From contig JAABTH010000003.1 of NCBI GenBank assembly GCA_011389985.1, forward strand, positions 86,829 through 150,828: DNA of 64,000 nucleotides, in the 5' to 3' direction. The position numbers were made by a program, and so were the translations under genes. This stretch comes from Bacillota bacterium (lineage in GTDB: Bacteria; Bacillota; Dethiobacteria; DTU022). The notes beneath the pieces are model-generated. The model did no database searches, had not been told where the DNA came from, and worked only from the letters and a program-made list of their open reading frames with translations. Positions 11,396 to 20,312 of the stretch are shown piece by piece (within the stretch, counting starts at the first letter, position 1; the number at the start of each line of letters is the position of its first letter).

Positions 11396-11424
11396 ATTAT
11401 ACCCCTCTTTATCTGTTACGTCAA
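11396..11424 (-). promoter_or_regulatory. Promoter of the MMPL operon
   Basis: On the minus strand TTGACG, a 17-bp spacer and TATAAT form a near-perfect vegetative sigma-70/SigA promoter about 80 bp upstream of the MMPL start codon. Confidence 0.8.
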
Positions 11425-11487
11425 CAGCAGGAATTAGCTTAGTGTGGGGAGAAATTAAGAGAAAATAAATTCGGGGGAGATGATCCT

Positions 11488-11778
11488 GTGATTGCTCTGG
11501 TTGCAATAATAAAAATTAAACCTGGTATGGAAGAAAAAGTGGCATATGCCAGCCTTAAAATGGCTGAGGCAGTCAGTAAAAATGAAAAGGAATGTTTGCT
11601 GTATGAACCCTATATGCCAATTGAAGGGGCGGGAGAAGTATATATCCTTGAAAAGTACACCAGTTTAGAGGCTCTGGAAACACACCGGCATACTAACCAC
11701 TATCTTGAATTTAAAGAAGCTGTTAAAGATGCGGTTGAAGGTCCGCCATCGGTTACTATTTTAAAGCCGGTTGACTAA
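11488..11778 (+). CDS. Antibiotic-biosynthesis-monooxygenase (ABM) domain protein
   Basis: 96 aa from GTG 11488 behind GGGGGAGA. A single ABM ferredoxin-like domain: IALVAIIKIKPGMEEKVAYASLKMAEAVSKNEKECLLYEPY, EVYILEKYTSLEALETHRHTNHYLEF and a final VTILKPVD. Small proteins of this type include YgiN-like quinol monooxygenases and heme-degrading relatives, but many are uncharacterised. It stands alone between the divergent MMPL operon and a strong terminator. No specific substrate can be inferred. Confidence 0.85.
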   Translation: MIALVAIIKIKPGMEEKVAYASLKMAEAVSKNEKECLLYEPYMPIEGAGEVYILEKYTSLEALETHRHTNHYLEFKEAVKDAVEGPPSVTILKPVD

Positions 11779-11793
11779 ATACTATCTATGTAA

Positions 11794-11828
11794 AATGCCT
11801 CCGCTCAGAATTTAAGCGGAGGCATTTT
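11794..11828 (+). terminator. Rho-independent terminator
   Basis: AATGCCTCCGCT and AGCGGAGGCATT form a 12-bp stem with a 9-nt loop, followed by a short T-run, 16 bp after the ABM gene stop. Confidence 0.9.
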
Positions 11829-12042
11829 AGGAAGTTAAAGGTTGTTTTGATGAAAGGTAAAACAACTTATTCGATTAAATCTGCCTGTATAATTCAAGTC
11901 ATTAATGGAGAGCCACCTGGTTCTTCTTTTTGCTGATCTAAACAGATAAATATTTATAATATACAGAAAAATATGTATAATAAACCAAGAGTAGGTCCAA
12001 CTTACACTAATAAAATTAATTTAAAATAGGGGGAAGGCACCT

Positions 12043-13833
12043 ATGTGGGCTTATGAAAAACCGGATAATCTTGTTGAGTGGTGGATTGAAAGCGAAAAGA
12101 AATATAAAGATACTCCGTTATTTTTAACTCACGATAACCGTGGTGGGCTCAATCCAATTAAGTATGGTGAGATCGGCGTCAGAATAAACAATGCCCGGGG
12201 CGGGCTGGCAGCGCTTGGCGTTGGCGCAGGAGATGCTGTTGGAATTATTTCAAATAACCGCCCTGAATGGGCAATACTTGCTTTTGCTGTATATGGTCGT
12301 AATGCAAGATTTGTTCCCATGTACGAAAAGGAGCTAGAAAAAACCTGGAAGTATATTATTCGTGACAGTGGGTTGAAGTTCCTGATCGTCTCAAATCATG
12401 ATATTTATGAGAAAGTAAAAGAATTCCCCTCAGAGATACCTGCTTTGAAAAATATTTACATTATTGACTCCGATAGTGAAAATAACCTGGCAGCACTTGA
12501 AAGGATAGGTGAAAAAGATCCGGTTACACCTTTAATACCGGTTCCTGATGATATTGCCGTGTTAATATATACCTCGGGAACAACAGCTGATCCGAAAGGA
12601 GTTCTGCTCAGCCATGGTAATATTACTTATAACGCCTTAACAGGTCACCGGCTGTTTCCCGATCTCAGAGAAGGTCTGGTTGGTATTTCTATGCTTCCCT
12701 GGGCCCACTCGTATGCGATCACTGCAGAGTTAACATCTTGGATACATTTTGGCGGTACTCTTGGTTTTATGCGGGATGTGAGTACTCTTGCCGAGGATAT
12801 GAGGCTTGTCAGGCCACATTTTATCGTTTCCGTACCGCGGGTATTTAATAAGGTTTATGATGTTATCCAGATGCGAATGAGTGAGCAAGGTGGATTTAAA
12901 AAGAAATTGTTTGACGTAGCTTGCTTTACGGCAAAACAAAAGCGTGAACTTTCTGAAGCTGGAAAAACAAGCCTGGCCATTAATATTAAACATGCTTTAC
13001 TTGATAAAATTGTTTTTTCCAAAATAAGAGAAGTTGTAGGTGGCCGCATTATCGGCGCAATGACCGGAAGTGCAGTAATGAATAAAAATATCGCCGAGTT
13101 TTTCTTTGATATCGGCATTTCAATCTACGACTGTTATGGGTTGACAGAAACTTCTCCCGGTGTAAGTATGAACAGCCCGCTGGCCTGGCGGATTGGCAGT
13201 GTGGGAAAAATTATGGAAGGTCAGAAAGTGGTAATCGATAAATCTGCATCTGAAGAAGGCGCTGAAGATGGTGAAATTATTGTTTACGGTCCGAATGTGA
13301 TGAAGGGTTATCATAATAAGCCGCAAGAGACGACAGCCGTAATAATGCCCGATGGTGGGTTTCGTACAGGTGATCGCGGCCGGCTTGATGAAGATGGCTT
13401 TCTCTGGATTACAGGCAGAATAAAGGAGCAGTACAAACTATCGAATGGTAAATATGTTTTTCCTGCAGCCATAGAAGAAGAGATTAAGCTTCTCCCAAAA
13501 GTAGCAAATGCCATGGTTTATGGTGATGGAAAGCCTTATAACGTATGCCTGGTATATCCCGATTTTGAAGTGGCGTCCCGTTGGGCGGCAGAAAAAGGCA
13601 TTTCGGGTGAACTGGTGGATCTGTTCGTGAACGAAGATTTTAAAGAAGCGCTAGAAGATGAAATTAAAGATCACCTTAGTGAAACATTCGGGCGCTATGA
13701 AATCCCCGAGAAATTCTATTTGATCGATGAAGATTTTACAGTTGACAATAAAATGTTAACCCAGACAATGAAGCTTAAGCGTCGAAATGTTATCGACAAA
13801 TACGCTGACGATATCGAAAAACTTTACAGTTAA
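12043..13833 (+). CDS. Long-chain fatty-acid-CoA ligase (FAA1 type)
   Basis: 596 aa. ANL adenylation enzyme with VLIYTSGTTADPKGVLLSHGNI (P-loop, about residue 170), DCYGLTETSPG, GFRTGDRGRLDEDGFLWITGRIKEQYKLSNGKYVFPAAIEEE, and a C-terminal lid domain. The order and the longer form fit eukaryote-like long-chain acyl-CoA synthetases. It activates fatty acids with ATP and CoA for beta-oxidation or lipid use. The ATG is preceded by AGGGGGAAGG. No partner gene is adjacent; the upstream 200 bp after the terminator hold no gene. Confidence 0.92.
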   Translation: MWAYEKPDNLVEWWIESEKKYKDTPLFLTHDNRGGLNPIKYGEIGVRINNARGGLAALGVGAGDAVGIISNNRPEWAILAFAVYGRNARFVPMYEKELEKTWKYIIRDSGLKFLIVSNHDIYEKVKEFPSEIPALKNIYIIDSDSENNLAALERIGEKDPVTPLIPVPDDIAVLIYTSGTTADPKGVLLSHGNITYNALTGHRLFPDLREGLVGISMLPWAHSYAITAELTSWIHFGGTLGFMRDVSTLAEDMRLVRPHFIVSVPRVFNKVYDVIQMRMSEQGGFKKKLFDVACFTAKQKRELSEAGKTSLAINIKHALLDKIVFSKIREVVGGRIIGAMTGSAVMNKNIAEFFFDIGISIYDCYGLTETSPGVSMNSPLAWRIGSVGKIMEGQKVVIDKSASEEGAEDGEIIVYGPNVMKGYHNKPQETTAVIMPDGGFRTGDRGRLDEDGFLWITGRIKEQYKLSNGKYVFPAAIEEEIKLLPKVANAMVYGDGKPYNVCLVYPDFEVASRWAAEKGISGELVDLFVNEDFKEALEDEIKDHLSETFGRYEIPEKFYLIDEDFTVDNKMLTQTMKLKRRNVIDKYADDIEKLYS

Positions 13834-13898
13834 AATATAAAGATGTAGATCTTAATAAAAAGAGCGGCTAATGTAGTATAATTCCACTATTTTTATAG

Positions 13899-15620
13899 CT
13901 ATTTGTGTTTCTGATCAAGAAAACGGACATTGTTTTTTACATAATTAAGGTATTCGTCAATTTCAGTTTTCATTCTGTTCTCGTCCCAATTATAGTATTC
14001 AGCCATTATTTCTGCTACTGCTGATGCAAGGTCCGGCTGTTTATAATGCCAGATTGTCCATTGCGCTTCGGTGCGTCTGCACAAAATATCCATCAGTTTA
14101 GGAGCAAATTCATTGTCGAGGATATAATCAACTTCGGCTCTGCAGTGCGGGTACCCTTCCAGCAATGATTTACCTTTATCGGGGCTGTTTTTTATCGCTT
14201 CAAGAATCTTTATCCCATCGCGGCCAAACTGAGTATAAAAATATTCCAGTTGTTCTGGGTGAGCAATATTCCGGAGGTTTTTTTCACTTAAGATCCGGTC
14301 GAATTCCTTCCTGCTTAAAGCGATTTTAAAAGGCTGTTTTGAAAAGCCAGGTTTGTTGTAGTCTGCTTTTGTAAAATCTTTAATGAGATTCTGTTTGACC
14401 AGGTAGAATAGAAGGTCTTCTGCCATGCGCCGGTGAGTTGTTGATTTCCCGCCGGCAATTGCTACCACTCCCTCTTCTGTCTGAAAGATTTCATGTTTAC
14501 GTGATACATCAGACTCGTGTCTGGCGCCTTCCTGCCTGATCAGTGGTCTGATCCCGGCATAAGCGCTAATTATATCATCATCTGTAAGTTGCGCATGAGG
14601 AAAAATCCGGTTAACTGTTCTTAAAAGGTAATCGCAATCAGGCCTTGTACACCAGGGTTCGTCCAGGTTCTTCGATTCAGGGTAGTAGGCAGTATCCGTG
14701 GTGCCGATCACTGAAACGCGCCCTCTGTGCAGAACGAAAAAAAAGCGCTCATCATCAAGAGAAATCAGGCTGAAAGCATTACAAATGCCGAGTCGTTCGG
14801 CCGGCACGACGATATGCACTCCTTTGGTCGGGAATATTCTTGGGCTCCAATTACCAAATGATGACAGCACTTGATCAGTCCATATACCCGCTGCAGAGAC
14901 CACACAGGAGCCTTTGATTTCAAAAAAATCTCCGCTAAATTCATTCTGCACAGAAACACCGGTAATTTGGCCTGCTGAATTTCTAATCAGTTTTTTTACG
15001 GTAGCATAATTTAGAGCGCTGGACTGGTTTTCAGGTTTGCTGATACTTTCCTTGATAATCTCCAGGGTTACCCTTGCATCATCACAATTTGTATCATAAT
15101 AGTAACCAGCCATAGTCATTTTTCCCAGTTCAGGGTCTTCAAGGGTTATGGCAGGTTCAAATTCTTCAATGAAAGAAGCGTTAAAAATTCGTCCTTTACG
15201 GTAATTTTTAAACTCACTGAACCAATCGGAAATTATTGTGTAAAGAAATACAGCAAGACGAACTTTCAAAGGCGTTGATTTACTTTTCTGGTAAGAGGGA
15301 TAGACAAAACCGAGTGGTCTTACCAGGTTTGGAAAGTGGCAGCGCAGCCAGTTGCGTTCACTGGTAGATTCACGAACCAGTCCAAATTCACCGGAGGCGA
15401 GGTAGCGAAGGCCACCGTGAAAGAGTTTAGATGAACGTGAAGATGTGCCGAAAGCAAAATCATTTTTATCAAGCAGACAGAACGAAATTCCCCTTAAAGC
15501 GCACTCACGGGCTATCCCAGCCCCGGTTATGCCGCCGCCGATAATAATCAGCTCATAAGTTCTGCCGGCAGCTGTGCGGATTGCATCATCCCGATCCCTG
15601 GCACTCCAGTTTCCAGCCAT
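13899..15620 (-). CDS. glpD: FAD-dependent glycerol-3-phosphate dehydrogenase
   Basis: 573 aa from ATG 15620, chosen because AAAAGGTGATC lies just upstream; the track extends 90 nt further to a TTG without support. The N-terminal FAD-binding motif YELIIIGGGITGAGIAREC is followed by SRSSKLFHGGLRYLASGEFGLVRE, typical of GlpD/GlpA. CVVSAAGIWTDQV, RGRVSVIGTTDTAYYP, AYAGIRPL and the C-terminal DAO_C helical domain complete the family. It oxidises glycerol-3-phosphate to dihydroxyacetone phosphate at the membrane, passing electrons to quinones. A possible -10 (TATAAT, minus strand, 15829-15834) lies upstream. No GlpF or GlpK gene is in the window. Confidence 0.93.
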   Translation of the reverse strand: MAGNWSARDRDDAIRTAAGRTYELIIIGGGITGAGIARECALRGISFCLLDKNDFAFGTSSRSSKLFHGGLRYLASGEFGLVRESTSERNWLRCHFPNLVRPLGFVYPSYQKSKSTPLKVRLAVFLYTIISDWFSEFKNYRKGRIFNASFIEEFEPAITLEDPELGKMTMAGYYYDTNCDDARVTLEIIKESISKPENQSSALNYATVKKLIRNSAGQITGVSVQNEFSGDFFEIKGSCVVSAAGIWTDQVLSSFGNWSPRIFPTKGVHIVVPAERLGICNAFSLISLDDERFFFVLHRGRVSVIGTTDTAYYPESKNLDEPWCTRPDCDYLLRTVNRIFPHAQLTDDDIISAYAGIRPLIRQEGARHESDVSRKHEIFQTEEGVVAIAGGKSTTHRRMAEDLLFYLVKQNLIKDFTKADYNKPGFSKQPFKIALSRKEFDRILSEKNLRNIAHPEQLEYFYTQFGRDGIKILEAIKNSPDKGKSLLEGYPHCRAEVDYILDNEFAPKLMDILCRRTEAQWTIWHYKQPDLASAVAEIMAEYYNWDENRMKTEIDEYLNYVKNNVRFLDQKHK

Positions 15621-15678
15621 CTGATCACCTTTTCTCATGTTTTTGCATGATATTCCCGGCGCTGATCTATATATGTCA

Positions 15679-15807
15679 TTACCTGTTGCAGTGCTGTCCA
15701 TTATTAACAACCAGCGCCAGGGCTTGAGTTTGGGTCTCAGCCAGTTGAATGCTTTTTTCCACTATTTTGCGTGCATTACAGGCAATTACATTTGTTGAAT
15801 CCGGCAC
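15679..15807 (-). CDS. Possible small upstream ORF of glpD
   Basis: GTG 15807 preceded by GGAAAGGGG at good spacing opens a 42-codon frame (MPDSTNVIACNARKIVEKSI...) ending about 60 nt before the glpD start. It has a helical, amphipathic look. It is not in the ORF track. It could be a leader peptide, a remnant or chance; no function proposed. Confidence 0.25.
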   Translation of the reverse strand: MPDSTNVIACNARKIVEKSIQLAETQTQALALVVNNGQHCNR

Positions 15808-15961
15808 AAAGATTGCCCCTTTCCGTCAATTATAGAAATAATTAAACAAAAGGGACTAAATTCCTTTATTACACTCCACAAAAAGGGCTGAATCCTGTAA
15901 ACTGAAGTAAGCAAGACTAAAATCCACCTTAGACCAGAAGAGTTGGCAGAAGCTTAAATGG

Positions 15962-17248
15962 TTGAAGAAAAGAGTGATGAATATGGAAATTTGCGAGGCA
16001 AAAGAAAAAGTTGTTCTGGCCGGTAAGAGGTTAGTTGAAACAGGGCTTATTGCCCGCACCTGGGGTAATGTCAGCTGCCGTGTTGATGAAAACAAATTCG
16101 TAATTACTCCCAGCGGCCGTGCTTACGAAACTCTGACACCAGATGAAATTGTTACAGTTAATATTAATGATGAAAGCTTTGAAGGAAGTATTGAACCCTC
16201 CTCAGAAAAAGGAGTCCATGCAGCTGCTTACAGTGAGCGTAAAGATATTAATTTTATTATCCATACCCATCAGCTTAATGCCTCAGCTCTCAGTCCTCTT
16301 GGGCTAAATATAGAAGTTATATCTTCAGAAGCATTTGATGCGCTGGGTGGAAATATTATATTTGTGCCTTATGGTTTGCCGGGAACTAAAACCCTTAAAA
16401 TGAATGTTGCATCCGCCATCTCTTCCACCGGCAGTAAAGCCTATCTTATGCAGGCTCACGGCGCGTTATGCCTTGGCGAGAACGATGAAGAAGCCTTCAG
16501 TGTTGCATCAATGATGGAAAAGGTCTGCCACGATTATCTGGTAAACCGCTATCTGGAGGTTAGCGACAGAAGCAGCTTTGATCCTGATGAGTTGAAAGAT
16601 TACTACGTAAATCACTACGGCAATCAGGGATTCACAGCCGGATTAGAGGTGAAGTATTTATATTGCAGCGTTCGGGAGGGTGATTCTTTTAGTTTTTATC
16701 TTTCGGGTGGAGAGACAATGGCGCCTAAAAGCTGCAATCCGGAACCAAAAAGTGATGTAAAAATTAGCCTTGAAAATCCAGATTATGGCAACATTGAAGA
16801 ACGCGAGGCAGCGGCCATTCACTGTGCAATCTATAGAAAACGTAATGATCTTGGGGCAATAGTGCATAGTTTACTCCCTGATATTTTATCTGTTTCACGA
16901 ACCGGTAGAGCCGTATATCCCATGATTGATGATTTTGCTCAAATCATCGGTGTAAATACCAGGGTTGCTTTTCCGGATTATAAAGCCACTCCGGAAAAAG
17001 TGGCCGGAGAAATACTAAGCAAAATGAAAAAACGCCATGCAGTAATATTAGCCGGTAATGGTGCCTTATGCTGCGGCCCTGATAGCAGCGATGCAGTTGC
17101 AGCCGAGATCATATTTGAGAAGAACTGCAGGGCAGTAATTGCTGCCGATCTATTTGGAAGGGGCAGACCAATAAACCCCCGGGAATGCTTGCTGATGCGT
17201 CATATATATCTTACACGTTATTCAAAATTAGCCACTTCTGCAAAATAA
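15962..17248 (+). CDS. Tandem class II aldolase/adducin-like protein
   Basis: 428 aa containing two class II aldolase folds. The first (about 8-200) has the metal site: IIHTHQLNASAL (His-x-His) and MQAHGALCLGENDEEAF (third His), plus TWGNVSCRV and ITPSGRAYETL for substrate binding, as in fuculose-phosphate aldolase. The second (about 275-420) repeats the layout (EREAAAIHCAIYRKRNDLGAIVHSLLPDILS, NGALCCGPDSSDAVAAEIIFE), but the HxH is HSL and the third His is Asn, so it should not bind metal. Family members cleave sugar phosphates or decarboxylate/dehydrate small acids. It precedes the ABC importer on the same strand. The start is uncertain between TTG 15962 and the ATGs at 15977 and 15983. Confidence 0.8.
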   Translation: MKKRVMNMEICEAKEKVVLAGKRLVETGLIARTWGNVSCRVDENKFVITPSGRAYETLTPDEIVTVNINDESFEGSIEPSSEKGVHAAAYSERKDINFIIHTHQLNASALSPLGLNIEVISSEAFDALGGNIIFVPYGLPGTKTLKMNVASAISSTGSKAYLMQAHGALCLGENDEEAFSVASMMEKVCHDYLVNRYLEVSDRSSFDPDELKDYYVNHYGNQGFTAGLEVKYLYCSVREGDSFSFYLSGGETMAPKSCNPEPKSDVKISLENPDYGNIEEREAAAIHCAIYRKRNDLGAIVHSLLPDILSVSRTGRAVYPMIDDFAQIIGVNTRVAFPDYKATPEKVAGEILSKMKKRHAVILAGNGALCCGPDSSDAVAAEIIFEKNCRAVIAADLFGRGRPINPRECLLMRHIYLTRYSKLATSAK

Positions 17249-17307
17249 CTCAAATTAGTGTCAGACATAAATTTAACTTATTTTTTTGGGGTTTCCTATT
17301 CTTTTAT

Positions 17308-17325
17308 ATGAAATTTAAATTTCAT
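17308..17325. promoter_or_regulatory. 18-bp palindrome, probable regulator operator
   Basis: ATGAAATTTAAATTTCAT is a perfect palindrome just upstream of the importer promoter. It contains TGAAA...TTTCA half-sites shared with a second site at 17338. RpiR-family operators often have this form, and an RpiR gene lies in the same locus; assignment is inference. Confidence 0.5.
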
Positions 17326-17336
17326 AAAAATTTATG

Positions 17337-17365
17337 TTGAAATATTTTCATCATTATGTTATATT
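17337..17365 (+). promoter_or_regulatory. Promoter of the ABC importer operon with overlapping operator
   Basis: TTGAAA, a 17-bp spacer and TATATT. The -35 region overlaps the palindrome TGAAATATTTTCA (17338-17350), so a bound regulator would exclude RNA polymerase. Confidence 0.6.
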
Positions 17366-17420
17366 GTATGAAAAGTTTCTTTATTCTTCACGCACTCAAC
17401 TCTGAAAAAGGTGGGCGCGA

Positions 17421-18431
17421 ATGGCTTTATACAAATATTTCATTAAAAGACTTGCTTTAACCCTGCCAACGCTGATTGGTGTCAGTATTATTGTATTTTT
17501 GCTCATACATATGATCCCCGGCGATCCTGTCGATATAATGCTTGGTGACAGGGTAACTGATGCTGCCAGATTGGCTTTGGAGGAAAGGCTTGGACTTAAT
17601 CAGCCTTTACATATCCAGTACTGGAATTGGTTTTCAAATGCAATCAGGGGCGATTTCGGTATTTCGATCAGAAGCAACCAGCCAGTGATTGAAGAAATAA
17701 TGAGTAGGCTCCCGGCCACTGTTGAGTTAACAGTGGTCGCTTTATTGATAGCAGTAATATTTGGTATTTTGTTTGGAGTAAGCGCTGCACGTTATCGGAA
17801 TACACCCATTGATTACTCGATGATTGGCTTTTCACTGCTTGGGGTTTCCATTCCGATTTTTTGGCTCGGGATGATGCTTATCTTTTTCTTTTCAGTTATG
17901 CTTGGTTGGCTGCCGGTATCGGGGCGTTTGGCCATGGGGACCGCAATACCGCAGGTTACGGGATTGTACCTGGTTGATGCTCTTATTTCTGGAAAGATCG
18001 GTGCATTTTGGGATGCTCTTAAGCATCTGGCCCTACCTGCGTTCTCGCTCGCTACAGTATCGCTGGCTCTTATAGTAAGGGTAACCCGCTCAAGCATGCT
18101 GGATATCCTCAGTGAAGACTACATCCGTACAGCACGGGCTAAAGGAGTACACGAAAGTAAAGTTATTTATACTCACGCACTGAAAAATGCAATGATTCCT
18201 GTTGTTACTGTAATAGGACTACAGCTGGCTAAGCTGATGGGGGGCGCCATATTAACTGAGACAGTTTTTTCCTGGCCAGGCATTGGCCGGCTCATAATAA
18301 CTGCTATCGGTGTACGCGATTATCCTGTCGTGCAGGGTGTTGTCTTTTTTGTCGCCTTTGCTTTTATTGCTATCAATATAGTTGTTGATCTCTTTTATGC
18401 CTACCTGGATCCACGTATTCGCTACGATTGA
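17421..18431 (+). CDS. ABC transporter permease, DppB/OppB family
   Basis: 336 aa with six predicted membrane helices. The N-terminus YFIKRLALTLPTLIGVSIIVFLLIHMIPGDPVDIML is the hallmark of peptide/nickel importer permeases. The EAA loop that contacts the ATPases is present as SKVIYTHALKNAMIPVVTVIG. First gene of a five-gene importer set (permeases, two ATPases, binding protein). The ATG is preceded by GGTGGGCG. Substrate class is oligopeptide-like or another amide-bearing solute, judged by the neighbouring hydrolases. Confidence 0.94.
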   Translation: MALYKYFIKRLALTLPTLIGVSIIVFLLIHMIPGDPVDIMLGDRVTDAARLALEERLGLNQPLHIQYWNWFSNAIRGDFGISIRSNQPVIEEIMSRLPATVELTVVALLIAVIFGILFGVSAARYRNTPIDYSMIGFSLLGVSIPIFWLGMMLIFFFSVMLGWLPVSGRLAMGTAIPQVTGLYLVDALISGKIGAFWDALKHLALPAFSLATVSLALIVRVTRSSMLDILSEDYIRTARAKGVHESKVIYTHALKNAMIPVVTVIGLQLAKLMGGAILTETVFSWPGIGRLIITAIGVRDYPVVQGVVFFVAFAFIAINIVVDLFYAYLDPRIRYD

Positions 18432-18448
18432 TAAGGAGAGTTAAACCG

Positions 18449-19306
18449 GTGAACAGTGAATTTAAACAGGTTGTCAGAGTATATAAGCGAAACAAGCTGG
18501 CGGTAGTTGCTTTTTTCATTGCGCTCATTTTGATGATTCTTGCTGTTATCGGCCCATATCTTGCTCCTTATGATCCGGTAGAAATTAACTTGCAGTTGCG
18601 TTTTGAGCCGGGCTTTTGGGAAGGCAGCACCGATCATTTTTTAGGTACTGATAACCTGGGCCGTGATATTTTTTCACGTATCCTTTATGGAACCGGCATT
18701 TCACTTAAAGTAGGCTATGCAGTAATTGCTATAACTGCAGTTATCGGGTTATTTATTGGCTTGGTTTCAGGTTACTTTGGCGGAGTTGTCGATATTGTCA
18801 TAATGCGGTTTATTGATATTCTACTTGCTTTCCCTCCCCTGCTGCTGGCTTTGGTTATAGCCGCAACTCTTGGAACCGGCATTGAAAAGGCAATGCTTGC
18901 TATAGCCATTATATATATACCCAGCCTGGCCCGTATTGTGCGCGGCTCTGTCCTGACGGTAAAAGAAATGCCTTATGTGGAGGCCTCCAGAGCAATGGGT
19001 GCAGGAAATATATGGATAATCCTTGGTCATGTTCTGCCAAATGTTTTAACCCCGGTTATAGTCTATTTAACCCTGCTTCTTGGGGATGCTATTTTATACA
19101 CTGCCGCACTCGGTTTTTTGGGGGTCGGAATTGACCCTACCACACCGGAATGGGGCGCAATGCTCAGCAGTGGAAAAGACTTTTTAATACTCGGTAAATG
19201 GTGGATTACCGTTTTCCCGGGCATCATGATATTTCTTGCAGTCCTTTCTTTTAACCTCTTCGGCGATGGCCTGCGGGAGGCAGTTGATTCAAAACTGAGA
19301 TTGTAA
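18449..19306 (+). CDS. ABC transporter permease, DppC/OppC family
   Basis: 285 aa from GTG 18449, where AAGGAG lies 10 nt upstream; the track TTG at 18428 would overlap the previous gene without a binding site. It starts with a cytoplasmic stretch and a hydrophobic helix (LAVVAFFIALILMILAVIGPYLAPYDP), then FLGTDNLGRDIFSRILYGTGISL, which is diagnostic of the family, and the EAA loop EASRAMGAGNIWIILGHVLPN. It pairs with the upstream permease to form the membrane channel. Confidence 0.94.
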   Translation: MNSEFKQVVRVYKRNKLAVVAFFIALILMILAVIGPYLAPYDPVEINLQLRFEPGFWEGSTDHFLGTDNLGRDIFSRILYGTGISLKVGYAVIAITAVIGLFIGLVSGYFGGVVDIVIMRFIDILLAFPPLLLALVIAATLGTGIEKAMLAIAIIYIPSLARIVRGSVLTVKEMPYVEASRAMGAGNIWIILGHVLPNVLTPVIVYLTLLLGDAILYTAALGFLGVGIDPTTPEWGAMLSSGKDFLILGKWWITVFPGIMIFLAVLSFNLFGDGLREAVDSKLRL

Positions 19307-19332
19307 ATAGCTTTAAAGAAAGGGGTTTACTT

Positions 19333-20292
19333 TTGCCTGATTTGTCACTGTTAAAAGTAAATAACTTAAAAATTGAATTTGCAACAGATCGATCAAAAAT
19401 TCTGGCTGTCGACGGAATCGATATCAGCCTTAAGAGAGGTAAAACTCTCGGTTTGGTTGGTGAATCAGGTTGTGGAAAAAGTGTTACTGCCCTGGCAATA
19501 ATGGGGTTACTGCCCAGGCACGCCTCAATCAGTGGAGAGGTCTTTTTTAAGGAAAGGGATTTACTTAAGCTTAAAAATAAAGACATGGCAAAAATCCGGG
19601 GCAACCAGATATCAATGATATTCCAGGAACCAATGACTTCACTTAATCCGGTCTTCAATATCGAATACCAGATGGCTGAAGTGTTTAAGCTGCACCGGGG
19701 AAAAAGCGGTAAAGAGGTTCGGCCTGAAATCGTTGACTTGCTTCGGACAGTAGGTATACCGAATCCTGAAAGACGAATGAAAGATTTCCCTCACCAGCTT
19801 AGCGGCGGAATGCGTCAGAGAGTAATGATAGCTATAGCTATGGCCTGCGAGCCGGATATACTGATTGCTGATGAGCCAACTACAGCTCTTGACGTTACCA
19901 TTCAGGCCCAGATTTTGGAGTTGATGAATGAGCTGCAGAGAGTTCATGATACCGGCCTGCTGATGATAACTCACGATTTGGGAGTTATTGCCCAGGTTGC
20001 AGAAAAAGTAGTGGTTATGTATGCCGGCCACATCATGGAGTATTCCGGTGTTAAAGAAATATTTTCTGATCCGCTTCATCCATATACAAGAGGATTATTA
20101 AAAACTATACCCAGAATTTCAAGGAAAACAAAACGGCTAGAAGAGATTAAGGGTACGGTGCCTCACATGTCGAATGTGCCGCCGGGTTGCCGCTTTCATG
20201 ATCGCTGCAGCGAACGCCTGGCCCGCTGTTCTAAAGAGACGCCGCCTGTCAGCCAGGTTAACGGAAGGACTGTACGATGCTGGCTATACTAA
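19333..20292 (+). CDS. Peptide-type ABC transporter ATPase, DppD/OppD family
   Basis: 319 aa from TTG 19333 behind AAAGGGG. Walker A GESGCGKSVT, Q-loop ISMIFQEPMTSLNP, signature LSGGMRQRVMIA, Walker B ILIADEPTTALD and the switch His in MITHDLG. The C-terminal oligopeptide-transporter extension carries the cysteine motif CRFHDRCSERLARC, which in some relatives binds an iron-sulfur cluster. It drives import together with the next gene. Confidence 0.95.
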   Translation: MPDLSLLKVNNLKIEFATDRSKILAVDGIDISLKRGKTLGLVGESGCGKSVTALAIMGLLPRHASISGEVFFKERDLLKLKNKDMAKIRGNQISMIFQEPMTSLNPVFNIEYQMAEVFKLHRGKSGKEVRPEIVDLLRTVGIPNPERRMKDFPHQLSGGMRQRVMIAIAMACEPDILIADEPTTALDVTIQAQILELMNELQRVHDTGLLMITHDLGVIAQVAEKVVVMYAGHIMEYSGVKEIFSDPLHPYTRGLLKTIPRISRKTKRLEEIKGTVPHMSNVPPGCRFHDRCSERLARCSKETPPVSQVNGRTVRCWLY

Positions 20293-20312
20293 TAATATAT
20301 GGAGAGATATAA

